Shown here one piece after another: positions 29,084-38,638 of a stretch of DNA of 64,000 bases. Each line of letters opens with the position of its first letter. The stretch's first letter is position 1. Source of the stretch: Pelagovum sp. HNIBRBA483. GTDB taxonomy: Bacteria; Pseudomonadota; Alphaproteobacteria; Rhodobacterales; Rhodobacteraceae. Made by a program: the position numbers and the translations under genes. Below the pieces are notes generated by a model, which was not told the origin of the DNA, made no database searches, and saw only the letters and a list, made by a program, of their open reading frames with translations. The DNA lies in contig NZ_CP162412.1 of the NCBI RefSeq assembly GCF_040931995.1, positions 2,519,001 through 2,583,000 of the forward strand, written 5' to 3'.

Positions 29084-29596
29084 CTATCCCAGTGCCGCGA
29101 TGGAAATAACCGTCACTGCGCGCCGGTTTTGAGCATAGCAGGCTTCCTCGGAGCAAACGGAAATCGGGCGTTCCTTCCCGTAGGAGACCGTTTGGATACG
29201 GGAAGCAGCAACTCCGCCAGTGATCAGATATTCACGCACCGCATTGGCGCGACGGGCACCGAGAGCAAGGTTGTATTCCCGCGTTCCCTGTTCGTCGGCA
29301 TGTCCTTCAATAACAGCGGCATAATCAGGGTTTTCCATCAGCCATGAAATCTGGCCATCGAGGACAATTTTCGCTTCCGCTGAAAGGGTGGACTCGTCAA
29401 CCGCGAACAATACGCGATCACCAATCCGCTCATTGAAGAAAGCGGGGCTGGTTGGATCATCGACAGAGCCGAGCGGCCCGAAGCCACCGGCACTTCCGTT
29501 GAGGTCAACTGAATCACCCCCAAAACGATTGGGGTTAGTACAAGCGGCCGTCGATAGGGCCAGTACGATGAGCGTGGCTTTGGTCAGGCTGTTCAT
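29084..29596 (-). CDS. pal: Peptidoglycan-associated lipoprotein Pal
   Basis: 170 residues. A lipoprotein signal ends at the lipobox STAAC with Cys19. The OmpA-like domain (about 60-170) has the peptidoglycan-binding signature IEGHADEQGTREYNLALGARRANAVREYL. Pal anchors the outer membrane to peptidoglycan and is released by TolB during division. In the order tolQRAB-pal-cpoB. Confidence 0.97.
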   Translation of the reverse strand: MNSLTKATLIVLALSTAACTNPNRFGGDSVDLNGSAGGFGPLGSVDDPTSPAFFNERIGDRVLFAVDESTLSAEAKIVLDGQISWLMENPDYAAVIEGHADEQGTREYNLALGARRANAVREYLITGGVAASRIQTVSYGKERPISVCSEEACYAQNRRAVTVISIAALG

Positions 29597-29674
29597 TGGC
29601 TTTGTCCTGTATGTTGTGATGCCTGTTTTCTTCAGATTAGCATCAAATGGAAACTTGTGGAATGCCGTTCAAAT

Positions 29675-30988
29675 TCAGTTCTGAAGCGGCCCCCATGAAG
29701 GATCGGAGGCGGCTGTAGCCGTCGGGACCTGCCTCAGGTTTCGACCACTCACATCCACCGAATAAAGTGCGGGAACCCCTTGAGCGCCACGGGTTTCACG
29801 GAAAAACATGATCACGCGGCCATTGGGTGACCATGTGGGCCCCTCATCGAGGAACGACGCCGTTAGCAATCTTTCTTCGCTTCCGTCGGTGCGCATGACA
29901 CCGATATGAAAACGCCCCGCGTTTTGCTTGGTGAAGGCAATCAGGTCACCGCGAGGCGACCAGACGGGTGTGCCATAGCGTCCCGCACCCGAAGATATCC
30001 TGCGCGCCTCACCACCATCCGCGCTCATGATATAAAGCTGAGGCGAGCCGGATCTATCGGACTCGAAGACGATACTGCTGCCATCCGGCGAAAAACTGGG
30101 AGCTGTTTCAATCGAGGGTGCAGCAGTCAATCGCGTATGCTGACCAGTCGCGAGATCAGTGCGCCAGATGTCGGTATTCCCGCCATTGGCAAGACTGTAG
30201 ATCACCTGGCGACCGTCGCGCGAGAAACGGGGCGAGAAAGCCATTTCACCTGTTTGAGTGGCCAGCTGGCGCGGCGCGACGTTGGATACCTCAAGCACGT
30301 TGATCCTCGGGAAGCCACTTTCGAAGCTCGTATACAAAACCCGATCACCCGTTGGCGAAAACCGTGGAGCAAGGACGAGGCCGGCATTCTCGGTCAGGTA
30401 CTGAACATTCGCTCCATCAAAATCCATGATTGCAAGCCGCTTTTGGCGATTGTCCTTTGGGCCAGACTCCGCGACATAGACCACGCGGCTATCAAAATAC
30501 CCTTCCTCGCCGGTTATCCGCGAATAGACTTGATCGGCCACGCGATGCGCCAAGCGACGCCAACCAGAGACTGAGGAGACAAGCTGCATACCGCTGCCCA
30601 TTTCCTGACCGAGGAACACGTCGTAGAGCCGGAATTTGACGACGACCTGATCACCATTCAGGGCAACGGCACCGATCACCAGCGCCTGTGCGTTGATTGC
30701 CCTCCAGTCTGGGAAGGCAACAGCGTTGGTGAACGCTTCGTGCTGACTGATAAAGGCCGATGATGGTATCTGGCGGAACAGTCCAGTTCCCACCAGATCG
30801 TCAGCTATGACACGGCTTATATTCTGCGCCATTTCAATCGAAGCGACACTCTCTGCTTGGAAGGACGGAAGCGCAAACGGTAAAGGCTCGATTACACCGT
30901 CCGTAATCGTCAGGCGAAGCGGTCCATTTTGCGACCATGCCGGCAAAGCCGCGCAAATCAGCATGAGGACGACCAAGATTTTCTTCAT
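29675..30988 (-). CDS. tolB: Tol-Pal system translocation protein TolB
   Basis: 437 residues. Signal peptide 1-20 ([20 protein letters not shown]), an N-terminal alpha/beta domain (to about 165), then a six-bladed WD40-like propeller with repeated [56 protein letters not shown] and [10 protein letters not shown] blades. Periplasmic partner of Pal and TolA. The ATG at 30988 with GGGAG upstream is chosen; the open frame to 31075 would bury the signal peptide. Confidence 0.97.
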   Translation of the reverse strand: MKKILVVLMLICAALPAWSQNGPLRLTITDGVIEPLPFALPSFQAESVASIEMAQNISRVIADDLVGTGLFRQIPSSAFISQHEAFTNAVAFPDWRAINAQALVIGAVALNGDQVVVKFRLYDVFLGQEMGSGMQLVSSVSGWRRLAHRVADQVYSRITGEEGYFDSRVVYVAESGPKDNRQKRLAIMDFDGANVQYLTENAGLVLAPRFSPTGDRVLYTSFESGFPRINVLEVSNVAPRQLATQTGEMAFSPRFSRDGRQVIYSLANGGNTDIWRTDLATGQHTRLTAAPSIETAPSFSPDGSSIVFESDRSGSPQLYIMSADGGEARRISSGAGRYGTPVWSPRGDLIAFTKQNAGRFHIGVMRTDGSEERLLTASFLDEGPTWSPNGRVIMFFRETRGAQGVPALYSVDVSGRNLRQVPTATAASDPSWGPLQN

Positions 30989-31108
30989 TCTACCGCTCCC
31001 GTCTCTTTCGGCCTTCGCACACTCGTGCCGAAAACCTTTCTGATAGTCGATAACACGGCGCGATCTGCCATGCATAATTGAACTTTATTCGATGGTGTTG
31101 CGTTCTCA

Positions 31109-32188
31109 TCATCTCAACCTCATCGTAGAGGGGTCGAATGTGACCTCAACATCGCGCCACCGATCATACTTATCTGCTGGCAGATCATAGCCTGATGCGC
31201 CGCAACGTAGGATAGCGCGGCGGGCCGACTGGAACGCCGCTAGCGCTTGCTCATCGCTTCCGCCAGTTGCACCAACCAGACGAATATCTCCTTCAATCCT
31301 GCCTTCCTGACTGAGCGAGAAGCCAACAGTGACTGTTACGCGGGTCCATTCCGCACCAACATCAACGTTCCAGCACCGCGCAATTGACCTGCGAAATGCG
31401 TCTTCCTCGGCCCCCGTCATCGGTGGGCCCGATGGAACCGGTGCCGAAGCTGTCTCTTCGGCGACGGCATCCGCTACGGCCGAAGCGACATCGCTAGCGT
31501 TGGACGTTTCCGACTGATCTGTGGGTGGTGCAGGCCGTGTCGGGCGCGCACGAGGCAGAATTGTTGTCTCTGGCGCGCCGGACGGTGTCTCTGCCTCGGT
31601 GACAATTTCTGTCGTTGCTTCCTCTGGGGCAGTCGCTTCGACAGGCTCGGCATCCGCTTCAGCCTCTGCCGTTTCAGAGGGCTCGGCACTTTCCTGAACA
31701 GAGTCGTCAATCAAAGCATCCTCCGGTGGCGCAGAGATCGGCTCCGGCGCGATGCGCGGTGCTTCGCGTGGCGTTGGCGTGTCTGAGGGCGGCAAGTCAG
31801 GTGCCGAGGGTGGCTGGAAATCCGGAAGCTGCGGGATCGTATCGGCGACCGCGACGTCCTCGTCCAGAGGCGTCAAAGGTGCAGGAGGTGGTGCCTCCTC
31901 GGCAGGAACCTCTACAACCTCCGGCTCGGTAAGAGTAACATTTTCATCCGAAACTTCCGGCGCGACCGGCGGCACATCCTCAACGGCTGGATCGATGGCG
32001 AGGTTCGGCGTGTCGGTGACTGCATCGGGCGTCGTTGCCCTTACAATCGCCTCAAACTCTTCACCGGAAACCACGGAAATTTCTGTCACCTCAAACGGCA
32101 ATGGCTCGTGTTGCAGCCCCCAACCAACAATCAACCACAGCAGCAACGCTGCATGCATAAAGGATGAAATGTAGGCGCCTATGCTCAC
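31109..32188 (-). CDS. tolA: Cell envelope integrity protein TolA (divergent)
   Basis: 359 residues with the TolA/TonB layout: one membrane helix near the N-terminus (about 4-24), a long periplasmic linker (45-255) rich in Pro, Glu, Ala and Asp instead of the Lys/Ala helix of enterobacterial TolA, and a C-terminal domain (about 258-359) with two Cys (RCWNVDVG and LRCGASGYD). Transmits the proton-motive force from TolQR to TolB-Pal. Assignment depends mostly on position between tolR and tolB. Confidence 0.9.
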   Translation of the reverse strand: MSIGAYISSFMHAALLLWLIVGWGLQHEPLPFEVTEISVVSGEEFEAIVRATTPDAVTDTPNLAIDPAVEDVPPVAPEVSDENVTLTEPEVVEVPAEEAPPPAPLTPLDEDVAVADTIPQLPDFQPPSAPDLPPSDTPTPREAPRIAPEPISAPPEDALIDDSVQESAEPSETAEAEADAEPVEATAPEEATTEIVTEAETPSGAPETTILPRARPTRPAPPTDQSETSNASDVASAVADAVAEETASAPVPSGPPMTGAEEDAFRRSIARCWNVDVGAEWTRVTVTVGFSLSQEGRIEGDIRLVGATGGSDEQALAAFQSARRAILRCGASGYDLPADKYDRWRDVEVTFDPSTMRLR

Positions 32189-32197
32189 TTGGAGCCC

Positions 32198-32683
32198 CTA
32201 TTCCGCACCTGTCACCGGTTCGCCGTCCAGCGACGGACCGCCAACATCTGTCACAAGACCGATATTTCCGAAGCCGCCTGCGTTCAACGCGCCCATGATT
32301 TGTGCGACACGATCCCAAGCATTCTTTCCGTCCGCCCGCAAATAGATGCGATCACTCGAACGTTCGGCGGCTATGGCGCGCAACTTTCCAACCAGTTCTT
32401 CCTCAGGGGTTGGGGTGTTCTGGATCGACACAGAACCGTCATCCGCGATGGTCACGGTAAGAGGTTCTTCCTCATCAGTGGGCAACGCGGTCGCTTCGGT
32501 TTTCGGCAACTCCACAGGTATGCCGACCGTCATCAAAGGTGCCGCAACCATGAAGATGATTAGCAACACCAACATCACATCCACAAAGGGTGTTACGTTG
32601 ATTTCGGCCATCGGCTGGGCACGACTATGACGCCTGCGCCTGCTGCCTCCGCCACCATCTTTCTTCAGGACGCCGGCACCCAT
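32198..32683 (-). CDS. tolR: Tol-Pal system protein TolR
   Basis: 161 residues of the ExbD/TolR family. A basic Gly-rich N-terminus (DGGGGSRRRRHS) precedes MAEINVTPFVDVMLVLLIIF with the proton-path Asp35 and a single membrane helix (about 37-53); the periplasmic domain follows. The start is set by the ATG two bases after the tolQ stop (TGATATG); the frame stays open upstream inside tolQ but that part is not family-like. Confidence 0.96.
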   Translation of the reverse strand: MGAGVLKKDGGGGSRRRRHSRAQPMAEINVTPFVDVMLVLLIIFMVAAPLMTVGIPVELPKTEATALPTDEEEPLTVTIADDGSVSIQNTPTPEEELVGKLRAIAAERSSDRIYLRADGKNAWDRVAQIMGALNAGGFGNIGLVTDVGGPSLDGEPVTGAE

Positions 32684-32684
32684 A

Positions 32685-33359
32685 TCAGCTGTCCAACTGA
32701 CGGGAGAGAATGGTATGGAATTCGTCGGCAAATGCCTCGTAGCCTGCAATGATCCTGTCGCTGTCGGCGGAAAGCTTGTTGTAGAAGATGACAGCAGGGA
32801 TCGCGGCAAGCAATCCAAGACCAGTAGCCAGCAGCGCTTCGGCAATACCCGGGGCAACGACTGCAAGGTTCGTGCTCTGCGCCTCGGCGATCTCGATGAA
32901 CGCATTCATGATGCCCCAGACCGTGCCGAAAAGGCCAACGAAGGGCGCGGTAGAGCCAACTGTTGCCAAGATCGGTAAACCTTTTTGCAGACTCGCTGCC
33001 TCCTTCGCGATAGCCACATCCATCGATCGGTCAATCCGCGCTTGAGCACCCGCGATCAGCGCGCCGTCTTGCCGATGGCTGCGGCGCCACTCCAGCATAC
33101 CGGAAGCAAAAATTCTCTGTGATGGGCCTGAAGGAGACGGACCGACTTCGTCAAAAAGCTCGTCGAGCGGCTCACCAGACCAAAACGCCCGATCAAAAAT
33201 TGCAGCTTCAGCGCGGGCTTTTCGGAATTGCAAAAACTTATCTACGATCACCGCCCAGCACCAAACCGATGCAACGAGCAACATAATCATCACGAGTTTG
33301 ACAATGATCGTAGCGCGGGCAAACAAGGCCCACATCGTATAGTCGGTTGCGACGTCCAT
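32685..33359 (-). CDS. tolQ: Tol-Pal system protein TolQ
   Basis: 224 residues of the MotA/TolQ/ExbB proton-channel family. Three membrane helices: about 17-38, and the paired helices around LPILATVGSTAPFVGLFGTVWGIMNAF and VAPGIAEALLATGLGLLAAIPAVIFYN. With TolR it energises TolA. The ATG at 33359 (MDVATDYTMWALF) is used because an upstream in-frame start at 33446 adds a non-conserved charged leader. Confidence 0.96.
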   Translation of the reverse strand: MDVATDYTMWALFARATIIVKLVMIMLLVASVWCWAVIVDKFLQFRKARAEAAIFDRAFWSGEPLDELFDEVGPSPSGPSQRIFASGMLEWRRSHRQDGALIAGAQARIDRSMDVAIAKEAASLQKGLPILATVGSTAPFVGLFGTVWGIMNAFIEIAEAQSTNLAVVAPGIAEALLATGLGLLAAIPAVIFYNKLSADSDRIIAGYEAFADEFHTILSRQLDS

Positions 33360-33468
33360 TTTACTGCTCTTTGTTTTGGCGTATTCCCGCCTCTTAAAAA
33401 GGGGATACTCCAGCTTTATCCAGAAATCCAATGAAACGCACATCACATCGGCGTTTCAATGCGAAATC

Positions 33469-33858
33469 CTAGGCTAATTTTGAGCGGAGAACCGCCGGAA
33501 TGCGGCTCGGAGCCCCGTTCGCGGCAAGCGCTACGAGCGTCACCTGTGCAGAGAACAACATTTCGCTGCCACGGGTTACTTCCTGAGTGAGGACTATGCG
33601 CGCGCCTGTCGCCTTTTGCACCGTAGTTGCGACATCGAGCATATCGTCAAAAACGGCTGGCGCGATGAAATCCGCTTCGACACGCCGTACCGCAAACACG
33701 ATTCCGTCTTCGGCCCTCAACCTTTTTTGGTCAATTCCGTGGTGCCTTGCCCATTCTGTCCGAGCGCGCTCGATAAAACGGAGATAGTTCGCGTAGTAGA
33801 CGATACCCGCCATGTCGGTATCCTCATAGTATACACGACATCCAAAATGGTGGGTCAT
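33469..33858 (-). CDS. ybgC: Acyl-CoA thioesterase YbgC (hotdog fold)
   Basis: 129 residues, 4HBT family. The catalytic Asp sits in YYEDTDMAGIVYYANYLRFIERAR at about residue 16, the signature of Tol-Pal-associated thioesterases. Acts on short-chain or phospholipid-pathway acyl thioesters. Start overlaps the stop of the upstream hypothetical gene by four bases (ATGA), so translation is coupled. 109 bases separate it from tolQ, where a tolQ promoter may lie. Confidence 0.95.
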   Translation of the reverse strand: MTHHFGCRVYYEDTDMAGIVYYANYLRFIERARTEWARHHGIDQKRLRAEDGIVFAVRRVEADFIAPAVFDDMLDVATTVQKATGARIVLTQEVTRGSEMLFSAQVTLVALAANGAPSRIPAVLRSKLA

Positions 33859-34478
33859 CGTGACAACTCCGTTCTTGCAGACAGCCGATAGGCGTGGGCG
33901 TCGTCATTTGCTGAACAAGGCATCATCGGATCATAAGCTGCGCGGATTAGATCAGCCAGATCCGGTCGAAGCACCGCTGACCCCGATACTGTGACAAGCG
34001 GCGAACGCTCCTTAAAAGCGCGGTCAGACCAAAGAACGATCATCTGGACGGCTTCGTTCAAAGCGATTGTTTCGGCAGGCAACTTCGACAACTCCGCATC
34101 CATGCGGACAAATGCAAAACACGCCCGAATTGCCGCCTGATCGTCAAATCGAAAGGTGCGGTAGTGGTTGGCACGCATGTCATCAAGCCGCGCAACCAAT
34201 GCATCCAAGCCCGGCACCATTTCCTCAAGATTGGGAACGTCCAATAGTTCCTTCCAATCCCGAAGGAAAAAGATCATCAAATTCGCACCCAGCTCTGGAT
34301 CAGTCTCGGCCATTTTATGGTTCGCCAGTGTGACGACCGCCTCTACGGCTCCTTTGATGATTTCGAGAGTCTTTTCCTCAACTCCGAAAACCACTGGAAC
34401 GATCGGGCGCCCCCACCGCGCAAACAGATATTGCCCATCCGATTTCCGAAAATAGCTCTGGACGTCCTCCGGCGTCAT
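33855..34478 (-). CDS. Conserved hypothetical protein between ruvB and ybgC
   Basis: 207 residues, soluble, mainly helical by pattern, without signal peptide or membrane helix. It begins MTPEDVQSYFRKSDGQYLFARWGRPIVPVVFG; no catalytic motif is evident. It overlaps ybgC by four bases and lies 62 bases downstream of ruvB, in line with all flanking genes, so it is expressed with the envelope/repair block. I do not recognise the family by name; no function is assigned. Confidence 0.85.
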   Translation of the reverse strand: MTPEDVQSYFRKSDGQYLFARWGRPIVPVVFGVEEKTLEIIKGAVEAVVTLANHKMAETDPELGANLMIFFLRDWKELLDVPNLEEMVPGLDALVARLDDMRANHYRTFRFDDQAAIRACFAFVRMDAELSKLPAETIALNEAVQMIVLWSDRAFKERSPLVTVSGSAVLRPDLADLIRAAYDPMMPCSANDDAHAYRLSARTELSR

Positions 34479-34540
34479 GCATTCTCCCCTGCTCTGCGCA
34501 AGCGAACGGCGAGCCCGATCGCCCCAACGCTCTGAAACAA

Positions 34541-35563
34541 TTATCCGAACAAGTCCCTATCGTCAGTTCGGGGCGCTGTCAGCCCCAGATGCTGCCAAGC
34601 TTGCCGCGCCAGCATCCGCCCACGGGGCGTCCGTTGGATCAAACCCTGTTGGAGCAGGTAAGGCTCAATCACCTCTTCCAGCGCATCCCGGCTTTCCGAC
34701 AAAGCCGCCGACAGAGTTTCGATCCCGACAGGACCACCGCCATAGCTTTCCGCAATCAAACTCAGGTAGCGCCGATCCGCACCATCCAAACCCAGATGAT
34801 CGACACCCAATCGGTTCAGCGCTCGATCGGCGATTTCCCGCGTGACGCGGCCATCACCTTCGACAATCGCGAAATCTACGACGCGCCGCAGCAAACGCCC
34901 CGCGATGCGGGGCGTTCCTCTTGCGCGTCGAGCAATCTCCATTGCGCCGTCATCGTCCGCCGGACATCCGACAAGCCGCGCACCGCGGGTCACGATCTGA
35001 TGCAGTTCATGAACGGTATAGAATTGCAAACGCGTCGGAATGCCAAAACGGTCCCGTAATGGAGTCGTCAACAGCCCGAGCCGCGTGGTCGCACCAACGA
35101 GCGTAAACGGCTGCAATTCTATTCTGACCGTTCGCGCCGCCGGCCCCTCGCCAATTACCAAGTCCAACTCGAAGTCTTCGAGCGCTGGGTAAAGTACCTC
35201 TTCGACGGCAGGGTTGAGGCGGTGAATTTCGTCAATGAAAAGCACATCGCGCGCCTCGAGATTGGTCAAGATCGCGGCAAGGTCACCTGCCTTGGCAAGC
35301 ACCGGCCCAGAGGTCATGCGGAAATTGACGCCAAGCTCACGGGCAATGATCTGCGCGAGCGTCGTTTTCCCTAGCCCGGGTGGACCGTGAAAAAGTGTAT
35401 GATCCATCGCCTCTCCGCGACGGCGTGCGCTTTCGATAAACACCCGCAAATTCGCCCTGGCATCAGCCTGCCCGACGAATTCATCCAAGCTCTGAGGGCG
35501 CAGCGCGCGATCTGTGTCTTCAGGCTGGCGCTCTGGGCGCAGGGTTTGATCGGGGTCACTCAT
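34541..35563 (-). CDS. ruvB: Holliday junction branch migration helicase RuvB
   Basis: 340 residues. Walker [12 protein letters not shown] (60-70), Walker B in [14 protein letters not shown], sensor [19 protein letters not shown], and the C-terminal winged-helix with RTPRGRMLA are all present. The AAA+ motor drives branch migration with RuvA. Nine bases after the ruvA stop. Confidence 0.98.
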   Translation of the reverse strand: MSDPDQTLRPERQPEDTDRALRPQSLDEFVGQADARANLRVFIESARRRGEAMDHTLFHGPPGLGKTTLAQIIARELGVNFRMTSGPVLAKAGDLAAILTNLEARDVLFIDEIHRLNPAVEEVLYPALEDFELDLVIGEGPAARTVRIELQPFTLVGATTRLGLLTTPLRDRFGIPTRLQFYTVHELHQIVTRGARLVGCPADDDGAMEIARRARGTPRIAGRLLRRVVDFAIVEGDGRVTREIADRALNRLGVDHLGLDGADRRYLSLIAESYGGGPVGIETLSAALSESRDALEEVIEPYLLQQGLIQRTPRGRMLARQAWQHLGLTAPRTDDRDLFG

Positions 35564-35572
35564 AGCCGCGCA

Positions 35573-36235
35573 TTATCCCTTTGGTGCCAGGAGGCGCAAG
35601 GCGATGCGGATCAGAGCGGCAGTATCCAAATCGCGGTCATTCGACAAAGCCTCCGCTACAGCGCCCGCCGCTTCTCCAGGTGCATAACCCAAGTTTTGTA
35701 ACGCCGATAGCGCTTCAGCCTGAGCCGGGCTTCCCGCTCCACCGGATCGCGGACTTTTCGAGGTGGGCGTCGTGGGTGCGGTTTCAACGACGGCATCTGC
35801 ATCCGCAACAACTTCCCCTCCCATCAACATGACGGACGGCGCCTTGTCTTTCAGTTCCATGATCACGCGCTGCGCAGTTTTGGGACCGACGCCTTTCGCC
35901 TTGGCAACTGAATTCCAGTCGCCCAGTGCAATTGCCCGCCCGACACCGTCTTCACCAAGTGCTCCCAAGATAGAAAGCGATGCTTTGGCGCCAATGCCCT
36001 GAACACTCGTCAAAAGCCTGTGCCACTCTTTTTCGATGAGCGTTTCGAACCCGAAAAGCTGCATCAAATCCTCACGAACGAGAAGCTCGGTATAAAGCGT
36101 GACGGCTTGCCCTTCTCGGGGAAGTGCTGCGCGTGTGCGTTCAGAGACATGTACGATGTAACCCACACCGCGCACATCAATCATGACGTGATCACTCGCA
36201 CGATAAGCCAGAGTTCCGGTCAAACGTCCGATCAT
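35573..36235 (-). CDS. ruvA: Holliday junction branch migration complex subunit RuvA
   Basis: 220 residues. The N-terminal OB domain begins [31 protein letters not shown]; two helix-hairpin-helix motifs follow ([14 protein letters not shown] and [19 protein letters not shown]), then the C-terminal RuvB-binding helices after a Pro/Ser linker. ATG 36235 overlaps the ruvC TGA by four bases; 21 upstream codons in frame are inside ruvC and not family-like. Confidence 0.97.
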   Translation of the reverse strand: MIGRLTGTLAYRASDHVMIDVRGVGYIVHVSERTRAALPREGQAVTLYTELLVREDLMQLFGFETLIEKEWHRLLTSVQGIGAKASLSILGALGEDGVGRAIALGDWNSVAKAKGVGPKTAQRVIMELKDKAPSVMLMGGEVVADADAVVETAPTTPTSKSPRSGGAGSPAQAEALSALQNLGYAPGEAAGAVAEALSNDRDLDTAALIRIALRLLAPKG

Positions 36236-36741
36236 ACCGCAGCCCTTTTCAACGCATTGTCCAAATGTCCGGCGGATTGACAATGATGCGCGTGGCAAAT
36301 TGCAATCGCCAAAGCATCGGCAGCATCAGCTCCATTGATTTCCACGCCAGGCAACTGAAGTCGCACCATGTGCTCGACCTGCTTTTTGTCGGCATGGCCC
36401 ACGCCAACGACCGCCTTCTTGACCGCATTAGGCAGGTATTCTCCCACACGAATAGAGAACTGCGAAGGAACGAGAAGCGCGATCCCGCGCGCCTGCCCCA
36501 ATTTCAGGGTTGCAACGGCGTCCTTGTTGACGAACGTTTGCTCGACAGCCGCAAGTTCGGGTCTGAATTCCTCGAAAACCTCGGTCAATGCGAGATGCAA
36601 AGACAACAAACGCTCCGCAAGATCGGCGCCCGCAGTGCTTGTTATCGTCCCGTTGGCGATATGCAAAAGGCGCGAACCACGCGATTCGATCACGCCCCAA
36701 CCCATTTTTCGCAGGCCGGGATCAATTCCGATGACACGCAT
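36232..36741 (-). CDS. ruvC: Holliday junction resolvase RuvC
   Basis: 169 residues. The catalytic acidic residues are visible: Asp7 in [16 protein letters not shown], Glu67 in AAVEQTF, Asp139 and Asp142 in [15 protein letters not shown]. Cuts four-way junctions moved by RuvAB. First gene of the ruvCAB-to-ftsH series; promoter must lie in the 308-base region shared with the divergent DUF1127 gene. Confidence 0.98.
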   Translation of the reverse strand: MRVIGIDPGLRKMGWGVIESRGSRLLHIANGTITSTAGADLAERLLSLHLALTEVFEEFRPELAAVEQTFVNKDAVATLKLGQARGIALLVPSQFSIRVGEYLPNAVKKAVVGVGHADKKQVEHMVRLQLPGVEINGADAADALAIAICHAHHCQSAGHLDNALKRAAV

Positions 36742-37049
36742 ACTCGCCTCTCAGTTCTTATTTTGGGAAACAATTAGCACAAAACGCGAACACCCACCAA
36801 GGTGTAATTTTACCCGTGACTGCCTAATGCGTCACCGAACAGGTCGGAATTCGCCTCTCCAGCACACAAAAGCGACGGTTTTGAGCCATCTGGAAGCCCT
36901 TATTTTTATGGCTTCGGCGAAAAATGTCGTCATGTTCAAATCGCATACGACCTATGCAAAAACGACACTGGTTTTTCACTCTCAAGCCCCCTACTTGCCC
37001 TGCCAGAACAAACATTGCTGCATTGCAGCGCGCAAGAAAGGACACGGCC
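36742..37049. other. Gene-free divergent region between ruvC and the DUF1127 gene
   Basis: 308 bases of relatively AT-rich sequence. It must hold the promoters of ruvC (minus) and of the DUF1127 gene (plus). I see no LexA-type repeated GAAC/GTTC pair, no strong palindrome, and no credible small gene; only short possible ORFs with poor ribosome-binding sites. A weak CACC/GGTG pair lies near 36793-36804. Confidence 0.6.
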
Positions 37050-37259
37050 ATGGTCGCCATCGATACCTCCCGCTCTCCGGCGCCGCACATCGCGGGCCGC
37101 TTTATCTCTTCCTTGTTTGAAATGGCTAATACTATTTCCACTTGGCGGAATGCGAAAATCACACGCGATGTACTCTCCAAGCTCAGCAACCGTGAGCTGG
37201 ACGACATCGGCCTCACCCGCGCCGATATCGATGCGATTGCGTACCGGATCGGCCGTTAA
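37050..37259 (+). CDS. DUF1127 small protein
   Basis: 69 residues. The C-terminal half (TWRNAKITRDVLSKLSNRELDDIGLTRADIDAI) is the DUF1127 motif, an Arg-rich helical segment that in other alphaproteobacteria is tied to RNA turnover and stress or phosphate regulation. The N-terminus is longer than the shortest members. AAGGA precedes the ATG at 37050. Monocistronic: a strong terminator follows the stop by 21 bases. Confidence 0.9.
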   Translation: MVAIDTSRSPAPHIAGRFISSLFEMANTISTWRNAKITRDVLSKLSNRELDDIGLTRADIDAIAYRIGR

Positions 37260-37280
37260 TTACGGCCTACAACAACAAAA

Positions 37281-37311
37281 GGCGGCGCTACTCAGTAGCG
37301 CCGCCTTTTTT
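37281..37311. terminator. Terminator downstream of the DUF1127 gene
   Basis: A perfect 11-base stem GGCGGCGCTAC / GTAGCGCCGCC with a three-base loop, followed by six T on the plus strand. The other side is TTTTGTTGTT when read on the minus strand, so it may also end the convergent gene stopping at 37326. Confidence 0.93.
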
Positions 37312-37325
37312 GTGCTTTGGATTAT

Positions 37326-37667
37326 CTAAAAGAGCGTTCTGAGTTCTTCCACCAGCATACCTGTCAGCGGATCGACCTGCATCACCCAAGCGCCGACTTT
37401 CTCAGCGGCGGTTCCATCCGCCAGCTTTCCGACGCGGTCTTGATAATTGCCCTCGCCCAGATAGCTGATTAAGAAGACCTTGAAGGCAAGCAAAGCTCCG
37501 AAAAGCACCAGTGTGCCGCGCAGAGGGAACACATAGCGCCGTCGAGAAACGGCCCCGACGATCAACCCGCGTTCATCAACGATCACAACGCGCGAACGAC
37601 CACTTTTATTAGGATCAGAGGTTATCGCCTGCAGCCGGCGATCAAAATCAACTTGTGATTGGGACAT
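37326..37667 (-). CDS. Single-helix membrane protein of unknown function
   Basis: 113 residues. An N-terminal cytoplasmic part (MSQSQVDFDRRLQAI, then SRVVIVDERGLIVGAVSRRRYVFP) is followed by one membrane helix (GTLVLFGALLAFKVFLISYLG, about 54-74) and a C-terminal periplasmic tail with QVDPLTGMLVEELRTLF. The ATG at 37667 is chosen over 37706. I do not recognise a function; the position between DUF1127 and prmA gives no clue. Confidence 0.75.
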   Translation of the reverse strand: MSQSQVDFDRRLQAITSDPNKSGRSRVVIVDERGLIVGAVSRRRYVFPLRGTLVLFGALLAFKVFLISYLGEGNYQDRVGKLADGTAAEKVGAWVMQVDPLTGMLVEELRTLF

Positions 37668-37753
37668 AACATTTCCCCGTACAGAGCCCCCACTCCGACA
37701 AGGCATTTCTGTCGCATAATTGTGGCAATATTATGGCAGCAGGTGAAAAATAC

Positions 37754-38629
37754 CTAACTTTGCCTTCTCAACGTCAAATTGCTCCATTCGCCGATCTCCT
37801 CACGATGGAGGAGCTCGAAGCCTCGCTCACCATAACAATCGATAATTTCGTCGGCCTGCTCATTTAAAAGCCCAGAAAGTATTGCGATGCCTTGCGGGGC
37901 GATGTGCCGCGCCATCTCAGGTGCCAGATGGATCAACGGCGGTTTGAGAATATTGGCAAATACCAAATCGAATTGCGATGCCGCCGCCAATTCCTCATGC
38001 TCGAAACCGGCCGCTTCGATGCAAGTGACCTTTCCTTCCATCTGATTGGCCGCAAGGTTTGCAACCGCGACCTCGATCGCAACCGGATCGATGTCAGAAG
38101 CCCAATGGCTGGCATCAGGCCACGTCTTTGCCGCCGCCATCGCAAGAACGGCAGTGCCGCAACCTATGTCCGCGGTCCTATTGGGGCTAAAGCCATTCTG
38201 GATCAGCCTATCCAAAGCGTTCAGACAACCCAGCGTCGTACCATGATGTCCGGTCCCGAAAGCCATCGAAGCATCAATCAGGAGCGGGACAACATCATCG
38301 GGAACATTCTCGGCGTCATGACTGCCATAGACGAAGAAACGCCCAGCGCTGACTGGCGAAAGTTCACGTTTCACCTTTGCGACCCAATCGGTTTCGGGAA
38401 TTTCAGAAATCACAAATTCACGCGCACCATGCAGACTGGACAGTAAGAAGAGGCCTGCAATATCCGGCGTTTCGGTAAAATAGGTCGTCACCTCATAGAG
38501 GCCAGAACCATCCTCGATCTCATATGTGCCGACCCCGATCGGCTCAGGGGCCAACGATTCACATGCCTCTGCCAGTTTTTGGGCCGACTCGAGACTGTCC
38601 GTGACAGCGATTGCCGAAAAAGTTGTCAT
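37754..38629 (-). CDS. prmA: Ribosomal protein L11 methyltransferase
   Basis: 291 residues. Substrate-binding N-terminal domain, then a SAM-dependent methyltransferase domain with MAFGTGHHGTTLGCL (about 120-134), motif I ADIGCGTAVLAMAA and the catalytic ANILKPPLI loop, all typical of PrmA, which trimethylates L11. Follows the MFS gene by nine bases on the same strand. Confidence 0.95.
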   Translation of the reverse strand: MTTFSAIAVTDSLESAQKLAEACESLAPEPIGVGTYEIEDGSGLYEVTTYFTETPDIAGLFLLSSLHGAREFVISEIPETDWVAKVKRELSPVSAGRFFVYGSHDAENVPDDVVPLLIDASMAFGTGHHGTTLGCLNALDRLIQNGFSPNRTADIGCGTAVLAMAAAKTWPDASHWASDIDPVAIEVAVANLAANQMEGKVTCIEAAGFEHEELAAASQFDLVFANILKPPLIHLAPEMARHIAPQGIAILSGLLNEQADEIIDCYGERGFELLHREEIGEWSNLTLRRQS

Positions 38630-38638
38630 TACGAACTC

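Noticed and set aside
36742-37049. LexA (SOS) box upstream of ruvC
   Set aside because: No GTTC-N7-GTTC or GAAC-N7-GAAC pair was found in the region.
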